Part shown: positions 48,811 through 57,024 of the stretch, one piece after another | Position numbering within the stretch: the stretch's first letter is position 1 | Layout: each line of letters opens with the position of its first letter | Origin: Clostridiaceae bacterium AF10-41 | GTDB lineage: Bacteria > Bacillota > Clostridia > Clostridiales > Clostridiaceae | Assembly (NCBI GenBank): GCA_027686065.1 | Contig: JAQCTH010000003.1 | Coordinates: 1 to 64,000, forward strand | Length of the DNA: 64,000 nt | Reading direction: 5' to 3' | Translations under genes and position numbers: made by a program | The notes under the pieces: model-generated | Seen by the model: only the letters and a program-made list of their open reading frames with translations | Databases searched by the model: none | Told to the model about the DNA's origin: nothing

Positions 48811-48990
48811 TTATGGTTTTAAAATAATTTTTACATAAGTATCCTTTCCATTGTTAATCATATTAGATGAATAATCTCTGTTGTCAAATGTATTAGATTG
48901 GTTATTTCCATTATTTAAAGAAAAACCATGATTTATTATGTCCTTTGTATTGCTAGTATCTCTAATACCTTCATATACAATTGCTTTCAT
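48811..48990 (-). CDS. 59-codon reading frame, collapsed zinc alcohol dehydrogenase
   Basis: ATG 48990 on the minus strand has GGAGGTG 4-6 bp upstream. The frame starts MKAIVYEGIRD, the N terminus of zinc alcohol dehydrogenases, and ends DTYVKIILKP-stop, the C terminus of the same family. The middle (about residues 12-47) is Asn/Ser-rich and unlike the enzyme. It looks like an internal deletion product that remains open and well equipped for translation. It cannot be an enzyme. It may be a gene relic or a new small protein. Confidence 0.5.
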   Translation of the reverse strand: MKAIVYEGIRDTSNTKDIINHGFSLNNGNNQSNTFDNRDYSSNMINNGKDTYVKIILKP

Positions 48991-49134
48991 AAAACACCTC
49001 CAACAAAATAATGAGATTTAAAAACTAATGGATATATTTTAATTCTACCTATTTTGCTCTTAGAATATACATTAAATTATATGGTAGTTTATAAATATAA
49101 AAATATGGTAAAATATAGATGGAGGGATGGAATT

Positions 49135-49962
49135 ATGATAACTTCATTTAATGCAAACAATAAAATGACAATGATTTCTGAAATGAGAAATGATAGTATA
49201 TTTCAAATATTAGAATATGATAATTTAGAAGGTTCAGATGATTTAAATCTATCAATACAATTAGATTTTATGAAAAAATCATCGGTCAAATTAAGACAAA
49301 TAAGAGTGATATTAGAGGATAGTGCAATAAAGATTGAAGCAGGCGCCTTAAGTTATATGAAAGGTGATATAGAAATAGAAAATAAAACAGGAGGAATTAT
49401 AGGACTTGGGAAAAAGTTTTTTTCAAGCAAAGTAACAGGTGAGAGTATGTTCAAGCCAATTCTTAGAGGAAATGGAGAGGTGTTTTTAGAACCTAGATTT
49501 GGGCATTTTACATTAATAGAGCTAGAAGATGAAGAAATTATAGTTGATGATGGATTATTTTATGCTTGTGAAGAAAATATAGAAGTAGAGCCAGTAATGC
49601 AAAAAAATATATCTTCAATGATTTTTGGTAATGAAGGAATTTATCAGACTAGACTTAGAGGTAGTGGAATAGTAGTGTTAGAAGTACCAGTGCCTGAAAA
49701 TGAAATACTAAGATGTAAAATGTTTAGAGATACCTTAAAAATTGATGGGAATTTTGCTATTTTACGAAGTAATAATATAGAATTTACAGTAGAAAAGTCA
49801 GGAACTACACTTGTTGGAACAGCTCTTAGTGGAGAAGGGTTATTAAATGTTTATAGAGGAACTGGAGAAGTATGGCTTATTCCAACTAGAGCTGTATATA
49901 ATGAGCTTAAAGAAAGAGGCTTAAAAGAATTTATATCTGTAGACATAGAGGAAGATGTTTAA
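49135..49962 (+). CDS. AIM24 family protein
   Basis: Member of the AIM24/DUF124 family with a TRAP-like beta fold; function in bacteria is not established. ATG 49135, preceded by GGAGGGATGG, gives 275 residues. The earlier ATG at 49054 is less likely, as it adds 27 unrelated residues. Family patterns are visible as IEAGALSYMKGDIEIENKTGG near residues 74-94, GIYQTRLRGSGIVVLEVP and LSGEGLLNVYRGTGEVWLIP near the C terminus. It stands alone, and no terminator is obvious before yerC. Confidence 0.85.
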   Translation: MITSFNANNKMTMISEMRNDSIFQILEYDNLEGSDDLNLSIQLDFMKKSSVKLRQIRVILEDSAIKIEAGALSYMKGDIEIENKTGGIIGLGKKFFSSKVTGESMFKPILRGNGEVFLEPRFGHFTLIELEDEEIIVDDGLFYACEENIEVEPVMQKNISSMIFGNEGIYQTRLRGSGIVVLEVPVPENEILRCKMFRDTLKIDGNFAILRSNNIEFTVEKSGTTLVGTALSGEGLLNVYRGTGEVWLIPTRAVYNELKERGLKEFISVDIEEDV

Positions 49963-50062
49963 ATTAGTAAGGCTTTACAATGTTACAGTTATAAACTAAT
50001 ATTAATATAAATTATACTTTAACTTATGAGAACTATTCTAAAGAAAAGGAGGATTGAAAAAG

Positions 50063-50368
50063 TTGGGTAGAAATGAAAGTAAACTTAATAATCCTGAATT
50101 AGATTTATTTTTTGAAGCTGTTTTAAAATTGGAAAATATAGATGAATGTTATAATTTTTTTGAAGATGTTGCAACTATAAATGAATTAAAGGCTTTAGCA
50201 CAAAGAATACATGTAGCTAATATGCTAAAAGAAAAAAAGATTTATACAGAAATAGCAGAAAATACAGGAGCTAGTACGGCCACAATAAGCAGAGTTAATA
50301 GGTGTTTAAACTATGGAACCGGAGGATATAACCTGATCTTAGATAGGCTAGAAGAAAATAGAAAATAA
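50063..50368 (+). CDS. TrpR-like YerC/YecD family DNA-binding protein
   Basis: Small helix-turn-helix protein related to the Trp repressor. TTG 50063 is preferred (101 residues, MGRNESKLNNPELDLFF), because the TTG at 50054 abuts AAAGGAGGA. The DNA-binding part is near residues 48-90, with TEIAENTGASTATISRVNRCL as recognition region. YerC homologues are widespread in Firmicutes; their target is not clear. It ends inside a 16-bp tandem repeat, and glmM follows after about 120 bp. Confidence 0.88.
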   Translation: MGRNESKLNNPELDLFFEAVLKLENIDECYNFFEDVATINELKALAQRIHVANMLKEKKIYTEIAENTGASTATISRVNRCLNYGTGGYNLILDRLEENRK

Positions 50369-50412
50369 TAAAGTTGTAATATAATAAAGTTGTAATATAA
50401 TAAAGTTGTAAT
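50365..50412. repeat. Three perfect 16-bp tandem repeats over the yerC stop codon
   Basis: ATAATAAAGTTGTAAT is present three times head to tail (50365-50380, 50381-50396, 50397-50412). The first unit contains the yerC stop codon. It lies in the short region that must hold the glmM promoter. Confidence 0.9.
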
Positions 50413-50490
50413 ATGTAAATTAAAAATGTATACTATTAGTGTTATATTATGTACAACCAATAAACCAATAGAAAAAGTGAGGTAAAAAGT

Positions 50491-51834
50491 ATGGGTAGAA
50501 TGTTTGGGACAGATGGAGTTAGAGGAATTGCAAATACAGAATTAACATCTGAAATAGCGTATGGTTTAGGAAGAGCAGGAGCTTATGTATTAACGGAAGG
50601 AACTCATAAACCAAAGATATTAGTTGCAAAAGACACCAGAATTTCAGGAGATATGCTTGAAGCAGCTTTAGTATCAGGAATACTTTCAGTAGGAGCTGAG
50701 GCTGTTATATTAGGTGTTGTTCCAACTCCAGCAGTAGCACATTTAATAAGAGAATATAATGCTGATGCAGGTATAATGATTTCAGCATCACATAACCCTG
50801 TTGAATATAATGGAATAAAGTTTTTTGATAATAAAGGATATAAGTTGCAAGATGAATTAGAAGATGAAATCCAAAGAGTTATAGAAAGTGGATTTGAAGG
50901 AGTACCAAGTCCAACAGGACATGATTTAGGAAGATCATCTATGGAAGTTGGAGCTCTCGATGAATATACAGACTATGCATTATCTACAATCCCAGTAGAT
51001 TTAAAAGGTTTAAGAGTAGCTTTAGATTGTGCAAATGGAGCATGTTATAAAGCTGCAGTAAAAGCATTTAGAGAGCTTGGAGCAGAGGTTTATGTTATAA
51101 ATGATAATCCAGATGGAACAAATATAAATGAAAATTGTGGATCAACTCATCCAGAAGAATTACAAGATTATGTTGTAAGAAAAAAATGTGATTTAGGTTT
51201 TGCTTTTGATGGAGATGCAGATAGATGTTTAGCAGTAGATGAAAAAGGGAATCTTATAAATGGAGATTTCGTATTAATGCTATGTGCAAAATACCTTAAA
51301 GATTTAGGGAAGCTTAAAGATGATACTTTAGTAGTTACAGTAATGAGTAATTTAGGCTTAGACATTGCTTGTAAAAAAGAAAGTATCAATGTTATTAAAA
51401 CAAAAGTTGGAGACAGATATGTTTTAGAAGAAATGGTTAAGGATGGATATATTCTTGGTGGAGAACAATCTGGGCACATAATATTCTTAGAATACAATAC
51501 AACTGGTGATGGATTAGTTACAGCGCTTCAGGTTGCAGCGATAACAAAGAGAAGTGGTAAGACTTTAAGTGAATTGGCTGGAATAATGAAAGAGCTTCCT
51601 CAAGTATTAGTTAATGCTGAAGTTCCAAATGATAAGAAAAATATATATTTAGAAGATGAAGAAATAGTTAATGAAATAAAGAAAATAGAAGAAGCACTTC
51701 ATGGTGCAGGTAGAGTTTTGATTAGACCTTCAGGTACAGAACCTCTAGTTAGAGTTATGCTAGAAGGAGAAAATCAAGAAGAAATAGATAAAATGGCGCA
51801 TGGATTAGTAGATTTAATATTAAGTAAAATATAA
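50491..51834 (+). CDS. glmM: Phosphoglucosamine mutase
   Basis: Converts glucosamine-6-phosphate to glucosamine-1-phosphate for UDP-GlcNAc synthesis; in Firmicutes it interacts with CdaA. The 447-residue protein starts [19 protein letters not shown] and has the phosphoserine S100 in [12 protein letters not shown], the metal loop FDGDADRCL near residue 240, and the C-terminal phosphate site [14 protein letters not shown] ribosome binding site GTGAGGT lies upstream. Its stop codon is the first part of a 54-bp sequence that is repeated at 55659. Confidence 0.97.
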   Translation: MGRMFGTDGVRGIANTELTSEIAYGLGRAGAYVLTEGTHKPKILVAKDTRISGDMLEAALVSGILSVGAEAVILGVVPTPAVAHLIREYNADAGIMISASHNPVEYNGIKFFDNKGYKLQDELEDEIQRVIESGFEGVPSPTGHDLGRSSMEVGALDEYTDYALSTIPVDLKGLRVALDCANGACYKAAVKAFRELGAEVYVINDNPDGTNINENCGSTHPEELQDYVVRKKCDLGFAFDGDADRCLAVDEKGNLINGDFVLMLCAKYLKDLGKLKDDTLVVTVMSNLGLDIACKKESINVIKTKVGDRYVLEEMVKDGYILGGEQSGHIIFLEYNTTGDGLVTALQVAAITKRSGKTLSELAGIMKELPQVLVNAEVPNDKKNIYLEDEEIVNEIKKIEEALHGAGRVLIRPSGTEPLVRVMLEGENQEEIDKMAHGLVDLILSKI

Positions 51835-51884
51835 TATGTTAATAAAAATATTACTAGTAATAAAAATACTAGTAATATTTTTTT
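51831..51884 (+). repeat. Left direct repeat flanking the bacteriocin-like island
   Basis: 54 bases, including the glmM stop codon TAA and the stem of its terminator, recur exactly at 55659-55712. A weaker match (TAAATAAAA) continues for about 15 bp beyond. The repeat pair encloses the peptide/ABC transporter genes. Confidence 0.92.
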
Positions 51885-51887
51885 ATT
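51845..51887 (+). terminator. glmM terminator
   Basis: The stem AAAATATTACTAGTA / TACTAGTAATATTTT with an ATAAAAA loop and T-run, immediately after glmM. The stretch 51888-52198 is A/T-rich; I see no gene and no convincing promoter in it. Confidence 0.9.
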
Positions 51888-52198
51888 TTAAATAAAACAT
51901 CAATATAATTGCCAAAGTAATAATATTATTAGTATATAAACTTTTAATAATATCTGGAAAAATGATCTATAGTTACTTAGGTAGTAGATTAATCTATACA
52001 CAAATAAAAATATAATAAAAAGTATTTTTAGATTTACTTAATAAAAATAATGTTGAAGAATGTATTTTTTTATCTTATATTTTTCCCTTTTTGTGTGCTT
52101 GTTTCGACATGATAATAATGTAAAAAATGTTAAAATTATATAGAAATATATTTCAAAATTGAATTTTATTGTAATTTTATAACATTGGAAGAGAGAAA

Positions 52199-52582
52199 AT
52201 GAATAAAAAAATATTGATTGCTTTAGGAATGGTAGCTTGCCTTACTATTCCAACTACAGTAAAAGCAAGAGTTACCTGGAATTATGGAAGTTGGTTATTA
52301 GAAAGTGGGACAGAAATATATGGGTATTTATTTAAACCATCAGGTTCTACTTACACTTATGAGGCAGGTACAGATAACAAAACTATGAATGGGAATGGTG
52401 CTTGGGTTAAAATTTATGCAACAGCTGCAGGAAATACAATTCCTGGGAGTGAGGCAATAGGTAGAGCTGCTTATAATGCAGTAGCACGTGCAAGTGCCGC
52501 AAATGCTCAATATTGGGGAAGTGGACATTCTACAAGAGCAGATGCTGATAGGTATGAATGGCTATATCTTAGTACACAATAA
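52199..52582 (+). CDS. Secreted lactococcin-972-like peptide
   Basis: Likely bacteriocin precursor. The 127-residue protein has a signal peptide (MNKKILIALGMVACLTIPTT, cleavage probably after VKA, residue 23). The mature part begins RVTWNYGSW, and TWNYG near the mature N terminus, aromatic Y-x-Y patterns and GAWVKIYATAAG resemble lactococcin 972. An Ala/Asn-rich C-terminal stretch ends DRYEWLYLSTQ. GGAAGAGAG lies upstream. The three genes after it encode an ABC system as in lactococcin-972 loci. The family call is from pattern and context. Confidence 0.65.
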   Translation: MNKKILIALGMVACLTIPTTVKARVTWNYGSWLLESGTEIYGYLFKPSGSTYTYEAGTDNKTMNGNGAWVKIYATAAGNTIPGSEAIGRAAYNAVARASAANAQYWGSGHSTRADADRYEWLYLSTQ

Positions 52583-52591
52583 ATTTAAAGT

Positions 52592-52622
52592 AAAAATGAA
52601 GCAAATAAATTGCTTCATTTTT
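52592..52622 (+). terminator. Hairpin between the peptide gene and the ABC genes
   Basis: The stem AAAATGAAGCAA / TTGCTTCATTTTT with an ATAAA-type loop ends in five T residues. It probably attenuates read-through, giving more peptide mRNA than transporter mRNA. Confidence 0.85.
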
Positions 52623-52639
52623 AAAATTAAGGAGTAATA

Positions 52640-53692
52640 ATGAAGAATGAGAAAAAAATAAAATCAATGTTTCTCTTAATAGGATTTACTGTATCTATTT
52701 ATTGTATATTAATAATTCTTAGCTCAAGTTATAGGTTATATAAGAGTAGTTCAGAAAAAAATAATTTTAATATTAAGTATAGTATTATACAAGTTCAATT
52801 AAAAGATGGTAGTAAAAAAGATATGAAATCTTTTACAGAGGAATTAGAAGATATAAATATAAAAGATATATTAACACTTGAAATGGATGATAGTATTGTT
52901 AAAGAAGATTATATAGCAGCAACTAAGATACTTGGAATAAGTGGAGAAATAGATTTAGATGAGTTCGGGAAAGTAGTTAGTAAAGGCGTAGATGATATTA
53001 AAATTAATAGTGGAGAAAGGGTAGCTATAGTAGGTGAAGGAACCATAAAAAATTCGATTGAAAAAGAAGGCGAAAGATATATAAAGGTCTTTGATGACTA
53101 TTATAAAGTTATTGGTGAATTAAAAGGAAATGATTATTTAGCATATCATGTAATAGTTCCACTAAAAAGCTTACAATTTTATAATGAGAAATATAATGTT
53201 TTTAATTATTTAATAAAAAATAGCGATTTAGAAAAGCTTAATAATTTAAGTGATAATTATGAAGTAAAATTTACTAACATTCCGATGGTAGATATAAAAA
53301 AAGAAATTTTAGAAAAACTTCCAGAAACAAAAGATTTTATATTTAATTTGTTTTTAGCGCTTATTAATATGATGTTGTTTTCAATATTTTTTGCAAAAGA
53401 TATGAAAAGAGAATTAGCAATAATGAGAGTGCTTGGAGCTAGAAATAGACATATTATAAAGGTAGTTTTTATAAAAATAGTCAGAATAGCATTAATTTCA
53501 ATTCCTATAGCCTTGACTATGGCATATAAAACTATAACATATATAAATAATATATTAATAAATTCTTTTAGTAAATTAAATTTAAATTTAGTTTTTATAA
53601 GTCTAGGGTTAGCTGGGATAATTATAGCTATATCAGTGATTGTAACTTGTTTTAATGCTTTAAGTTTTAAAGTATTAAAAGAAATAAGATAG
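52640..53692 (+). CDS. FtsX/MacB-type ABC permease, first subunit
   Basis: Membrane subunit of the exporter or immunity system for the upstream peptide. The 350-residue protein has MacB-like topology: one N-terminal membrane segment (about 12-31), an outside domain of about 200 residues, and three C-terminal segments (about 233-250, 275-300, 318-342), with the FtsX-type ELAIMRVLGARNRHI motif after the second. AAGGAG precedes the ATG. In classical lactococcin-972 loci this part is one long protein with eight membrane segments; here it is split into two genes. Confidence 0.75.
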   Translation: MKNEKKIKSMFLLIGFTVSIYCILIILSSSYRLYKSSSEKNNFNIKYSIIQVQLKDGSKKDMKSFTEELEDINIKDILTLEMDDSIVKEDYIAATKILGISGEIDLDEFGKVVSKGVDDIKINSGERVAIVGEGTIKNSIEKEGERYIKVFDDYYKVIGELKGNDYLAYHVIVPLKSLQFYNEKYNVFNYLIKNSDLEKLNNLSDNYEVKFTNIPMVDIKKEILEKLPETKDFIFNLFLALINMMLFSIFFAKDMKRELAIMRVLGARNRHIIKVVFIKIVRIALISIPIALTMAYKTITYINNILINSFSKLNLNLVFISLGLAGIIIAISVIVTCFNALSFKVLKEIR

Positions 53693-53700
53693 GAGTTAGT

Positions 53701-54939
53701 ATGAAAAATAAAAGTTTATTTTTTGACTTTAAAAGAGCATTTATAATAAATATTCTGATAATTATTCAAATAATGTTTTGGGTATTTTACATGGGGTCTT
53801 TTATATCTATTATAAATTTTAAAGAAACCTTTATAAAAAGATTTGATAAGTATTATCCGAGAGAAAATGGAGCAATAATTACCTTTGAAAAACTAATAAT
53901 GGGAAACGATAAAGGTGAAAATCAAGAAGAGATTTTCAAACTTTTAGATAATAACAATATTGAGTATGAAGTGGTTAGAGATAATTACCAAGGAGATGAT
54001 ACAATAGATATGTCTTTATTTTCAAAAGACACTAGTGTTTTTAATAGTAACTATAGAGAAGATGAATCTCCTTATAATGTTATAGAACCTAATACTGCTA
54101 ATTATACATTTATAAGAAATAAGAACAAATATATTGAAGGTGAAATAAGGGAAGATGATTGGGAACTAAAAGGAAATAAGATACCTATAATTTTAGGAAG
54201 TAATTTAAGAAAGCTATATAATATTGGAGATATCATTAAATATGAAGGGAATAGTGAAAAATATAAAGAAAAAATATTTGAAATAAAGGGATTCTTTAAG
54301 AAAGATGTAATGTTTTCTACTACAGGAAGCCCGACTATGGCATCACAAATAACTAATGGTAAGGTGTTTATGCCTTTATCTAAGAATGATTTAATAATGA
54401 ATTTTAATTTTAATCCAATAATTGTGTACTTAAATGAAGATAACTTACAAGCTGAAGTTCTGAGTCTTAAAAATCAATTAAATAATATTAATAGTGATAT
54501 TAGTATAAATAGTTTTAATGTAGATTTAAACAGATTTTTAGACCAAGTTGAAGTAAACATAATGTATGAAAAATTAAGGTTAGGAATTATTAGTCTTATA
54601 ATTGCTTCAGCAATTATAACTTCAATAGGATATGTAATAAATATTAGTAGGGATAGAATTGGAGTATTGTATGCTGTAGGAGGAAGTAAGAAATATATTT
54701 TTAAGAAAGCATTAGAAGAATTTATGCTCGTAGCTTTAATTGGATGTTTATTAGGAGAAGCCTTCTACTTAAAAGAAGGAAAACAAGTATATACACTTTT
54801 TATAAATGAAAACATAGGATTTAATTTATTAGTCTCAACTATTCTATTACTACTAATAATTCTATTAGTAGTTATAGTTTCTTTAAGAAAAATAAATAAA
54901 TTATCCCCAAGAGAATTAATAGGAGGCTTTATAGAATGA
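53701..54939 (+). CDS. FtsX/MacB-type ABC permease, second subunit
   Basis: Partner of the previous permease. The 412-residue protein has a membrane segment near 13-34, a large outside domain (about 35-290) and three C-terminal segments (about 293-313, 337-355, 370-393), with RIGVLYAVGGSKKYIFKKA in the FtsX motif position. Sequence likeness to the first subunit is low, but the topology is the same. It begins 8 bp after the first subunit and overlaps the ATPase start by 4 bp (ATGA), so the three genes are coupled. Confidence 0.75.
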   Translation: MKNKSLFFDFKRAFIINILIIIQIMFWVFYMGSFISIINFKETFIKRFDKYYPRENGAIITFEKLIMGNDKGENQEEIFKLLDNNNIEYEVVRDNYQGDDTIDMSLFSKDTSVFNSNYREDESPYNVIEPNTANYTFIRNKNKYIEGEIREDDWELKGNKIPIILGSNLRKLYNIGDIIKYEGNSEKYKEKIFEIKGFFKKDVMFSTTGSPTMASQITNGKVFMPLSKNDLIMNFNFNPIIVYLNEDNLQAEVLSLKNQLNNINSDISINSFNVDLNRFLDQVEVNIMYEKLRLGIISLIIASAIITSIGYVINISRDRIGVLYAVGGSKKYIFKKALEEFMLVALIGCLLGEAFYLKEGKQVYTLFINENIGFNLLVSTILLLLIILLVVIVSLRKINKLSPRELIGGFIE

Positions 54940-55610
54940 GTATTATTTCATTAAAGAATATAAATAAAAGCTATGGAAAAGGAGCTAGTTATGTTTCAGT
55001 ATTAAAGGATTTATCATTAGAAATTCAAGAAGGGGATATGGTATCTATAATGGGGCCATCTGGATGTGGGAAGAGTACTTTCTTAAATATTATTGGATGT
55101 ATTGATACAGCTGATAGTGGAACATATATATTAAACGAAGTTAATATAGAAAATAAAAATTTAGCTAGATTATCACATATAAGAAATAGAGAGGTTGCAT
55201 TTGTATTTCAAAATTTTGCATTAATAAAGGAGTTTTCTGTTCTAGATAATGTAATTCTTCCTCTTAATTTTAGAAAGATGAGAAGAAAAGAAAAACTTAC
55301 TCTATCTAGAAAGTATTTAAAGGAGTTGGATATATTAGAACTTGAAAATAAGAAAGTGAATGATTTATCTGGTGGGCAACAGCAAAGAGTAGCAATTGCG
55401 AGAGCATTAGTACAAGAATCAAAGATTATATTAGCCGATGAGCCAACTGGTGCTCTTGATGAAGAAAACAGTATAAAAATTATGGAAATATTAAGTAGGT
55501 TAAATAAATCTCTTAATAAAACTATAATAATAGTTACTCATAATAAAATGGTTTCAAATTTTTGCAATAAAAACATAGTATTAACAAAAGGAAAGTGTGA
55601 AGTAAGTTAA
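54936..55610 (+). CDS. ABC transporter ATPase of the bacteriocin-type exporter
   Basis: The 224-residue MacB/LolD-like ATPase has Walker A GPSGCGKST at residues 40-48, a Q-loop VFQNFALIKEF, the signature LSGGQQQRVAIARAL and Walker B ILADEPTGALDEE, followed by the H-loop IVTHNK. It closes the peptide/permease/permease/ATPase set. The right direct repeat begins about 50 bp after its stop. Export of the peptide or self-immunity are both plausible roles. Confidence 0.88.
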   Translation: MSIISLKNINKSYGKGASYVSVLKDLSLEIQEGDMVSIMGPSGCGKSTFLNIIGCIDTADSGTYILNEVNIENKNLARLSHIRNREVAFVFQNFALIKEFSVLDNVILPLNFRKMRRKEKLTLSRKYLKELDILELENKKVNDLSGGQQQRVAIARALVQESKIILADEPTGALDEENSIKIMEILSRLNKSLNKTIIIVTHNKMVSNFCNKNIVLTKGKCEVS

Positions 55611-55658
55611 TATTTTATAGGAAAAATTTTTTTGATTAAATATTTACTATAAATGTTA

Positions 55659-55712
55659 ATAATATGTTAATAAAAATATTACTAGTAATAAAAATACTAG
55701 TAATATTTTTTT
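55659..55712 (+). repeat. Right direct repeat flanking the bacteriocin-like island
   Basis: Exact 54-base copy of 51831-51884, including the terminator stem AAAATATTACTAGTA / TACTAGTAATATTTT and a T-run. It can terminate the ABC operon, and it directly precedes the promoter of the Rrf2 gene. An ORF start at 55664 inside it is not a real gene start. Confidence 0.92.
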
Positions 55713-55729
55713 TGATTCTAAATAAAATA

Positions 55730-55758
55730 TTGACATTTTATTTAGCTGTAACTATAAT
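55730..55758 (+). promoter_or_regulatory. Promoter of the Rrf2 regulator
   Basis: Perfect consensus: TTGACA at 55730-55735, a 17-bp spacer, and TATAAT at 55753-55758. The -10 hexamer lies inside the operator at 55747-55765, so binding of the regulator would block its own promoter. Confidence 0.93.
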
Positions 55759-55765
55759 GGTTACA
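55747..55765. promoter_or_regulatory. Rrf2 operator 1 (autoregulation)
   Basis: TGTAAC-TATAATG-GTTACA is a perfect 6+6 inverted repeat with a 7-bp spacer. It overlaps the -10 box of the rrf2 gene. The same half-sites with the same spacing occur at 56235-56253. Confidence 0.8.
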
Positions 55766-55780
55766 ACAGGAGGGGTTATT

Positions 55781-56209
55781 ATGAAAATAAGTAGCAGATT
55801 TTCTGTAGCTGTTCACATACTATCAGTAGTATCTATTGAGAAAGATAGACTATGTACATCAGAATGGATTTCTGAAAGCGTAAATACTAATCCAGTAATT
55901 ATTAGAAGAGTTACAGGGATGTTAAAAAAAGCTGGTATAGTAGGCGTAAATCCAGGAAGCGGGGGCGCATATCTTTTAAAAGATATAGAAGAAATTTCTT
56001 TGCTAGATATATATAAGGCTGTTGATGTTGTTGAAGAAGGTCAGCTTTTTCAAATACATGAAAATCCTAATCCTAAGTGTCCAATAGGAGCTAACATTCA
56101 GATTGTATTAGAGATTATACTTTTTAAAGCTCAAGATGCCATGGAAAATGTCCTAAAAGACGTTACTATGAAGGATATAGTTGAAGGACTAATTAAAAAG
56201 ATGGAATAA
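55781..56209 (+). CDS. Rrf2 family transcriptional regulator
   Basis: Winged-helix repressor. ATG 55781, behind GGAGGGG, gives 142 residues, the family norm; the longer frame from 55664 runs through the promoter and cannot be used. The N-terminal HTH region is about 1-60 (SRFSVAVHILSVV, NPVIIRRVTGMLKKAG, GSGGAYLLKD). Only two cysteines are present, C25 and C100 (PNPKCPIGANI), not the three used by Fe-S members, so thiol-based sensing is more likely. Operators lie at its own promoter and before the next gene. Confidence 0.92.
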   Translation: MKISSRFSVAVHILSVVSIEKDRLCTSEWISESVNTNPVIIRRVTGMLKKAGIVGVNPGSGGAYLLKDIEEISLLDIYKAVDVVEEGQLFQIHENPNPKCPIGANIQIVLEIILFKAQDAMENVLKDVTMKDIVEGLIKKME

Positions 56210-56234
56210 ATATATTCTATTTTTTTATAATAGT

Positions 56235-56253
56235 TGTAACTTAAATGGTTACA
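56235..56253. promoter_or_regulatory. Rrf2 operator 2, upstream of the DsbA-like gene
   Basis: TGTAAC-TTAAATG-GTTACA, extended to GTTGTAAC / GTTACAAC (56233-56255). Half-sites and 7-bp spacing are identical to operator 1. It lies about 90 bp before the DsbA-like gene. Confidence 0.8.
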
Positions 56254-56345
56254 ACTAGATTGTTTAAGTGATTATATAAATAATATTGAAAGTTTATATA
56301 GTGACTATTTAAAAGTTTATTTAAATTTAGGAGGAATAAGTAAAT

Positions 56346-56969
56346 ATGAAGAAAAAAATATATTATATTATGGATACAATGTGTGGTTGGTGCTATGGTT
56401 TCAGTAACGTAATAACTAAAATACAAGAAAAATATAATGATAAATATGATTTTATAATTTTATCAGGTGGAATGTGGGTAGATGAAAATGTTAAGGGTAT
56501 TAATGATGATTTAGGAAATTATATAAAGAATCATAATACAAATATAGAGAGACTGACAGGAAGAAAGTTTGGAGAAGGATTTAATAAAAATGTATTAGGT
56601 AATAAAAATATGGTTTTAGATAGTTTACCTGGAGCAAAAGCTGTAGTTTTAGCACAAAAGCTAAAGAAGGATATTTCATTTGAATTTCTTAAAAAGATTC
56701 AAGAATCATTTTTTATTGAAGGAAAAGATCCTAATAACTTAGAAATCTATACTACAATAGCAGAAGAGTTTGGAATAGACAAAGATGAGTTTGAAAAGAA
56801 ATTTTTATCAGAAGAATTAACAAATGAAACTTACTCAGTTTTTAATATGGTAGCTTCAATGGGGGCAATGAGTTTCCCAACTGTTATTATGGTAGAAGGT
56901 AATAAAGGAAAAATAATAGCACAAGGTTATAGCAGCTTTGAAGAATTAGATAAAATACTATCGATATAG
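56346..56969 (+). CDS. DsbA/FrnE-like thioredoxin-fold protein
   Basis: Cytoplasmic thiol oxidoreductase candidate. The 207-residue protein starts MKKKIYYIMDTMCGWCYGFS, with the redox pair C13-G-W-C16, an inserted helical domain (about 40-150) and the cis-proline segment MSFPTVIM near residue 180, as in the DsbA/FrnE and 2-hydroxychromene isomerase-like group. No signal peptide is present. GGAGGAAT lies upstream. An Rrf2 operator lies in its upstream region, so it is probably induced under redox stress together with the next gene. Confidence 0.87.
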   Translation: MKKKIYYIMDTMCGWCYGFSNVITKIQEKYNDKYDFIILSGGMWVDENVKGINDDLGNYIKNHNTNIERLTGRKFGEGFNKNVLGNKNMVLDSLPGAKAVVLAQKLKKDISFEFLKKIQESFFIEGKDPNNLEIYTTIAEEFGIDKDEFEKKFLSEELTNETYSVFNMVASMGAMSFPTVIMVEGNKGKIIAQGYSSFEELDKILSI

Positions 56970-57024
56970 ATAAAATATAAAAGCAGAATTTATTGATAAA
57001 TTTAAAAATAAGGAGGGAAATAAT

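Noticed and set aside
49054-49134. AIM24 protein starting at ATG 49054
   Set aside because: The added residues are unlike the family, while GGAGGGATGG sits directly before ATG 49135.
50365-50412. CRISPR-like array
   Set aside because: The units are directly adjacent with no spacers, only three copies, and no cas genes are present.
55664-55780. 39-residue hydrophobic N-terminal extension of the Rrf2 regulator
   Set aside because: The frame runs through the duplicated terminator and the TTGACA/TATAAT promoter, so it cannot be translated from this transcript; ATG 55781 has an AGGAGGGG site.
56241-56426. 61-codon minus-strand frame over Rrf2 operator 2
   Set aside because: It overlaps the start of the DsbA-like gene and the operator, and shows no binding site or family.
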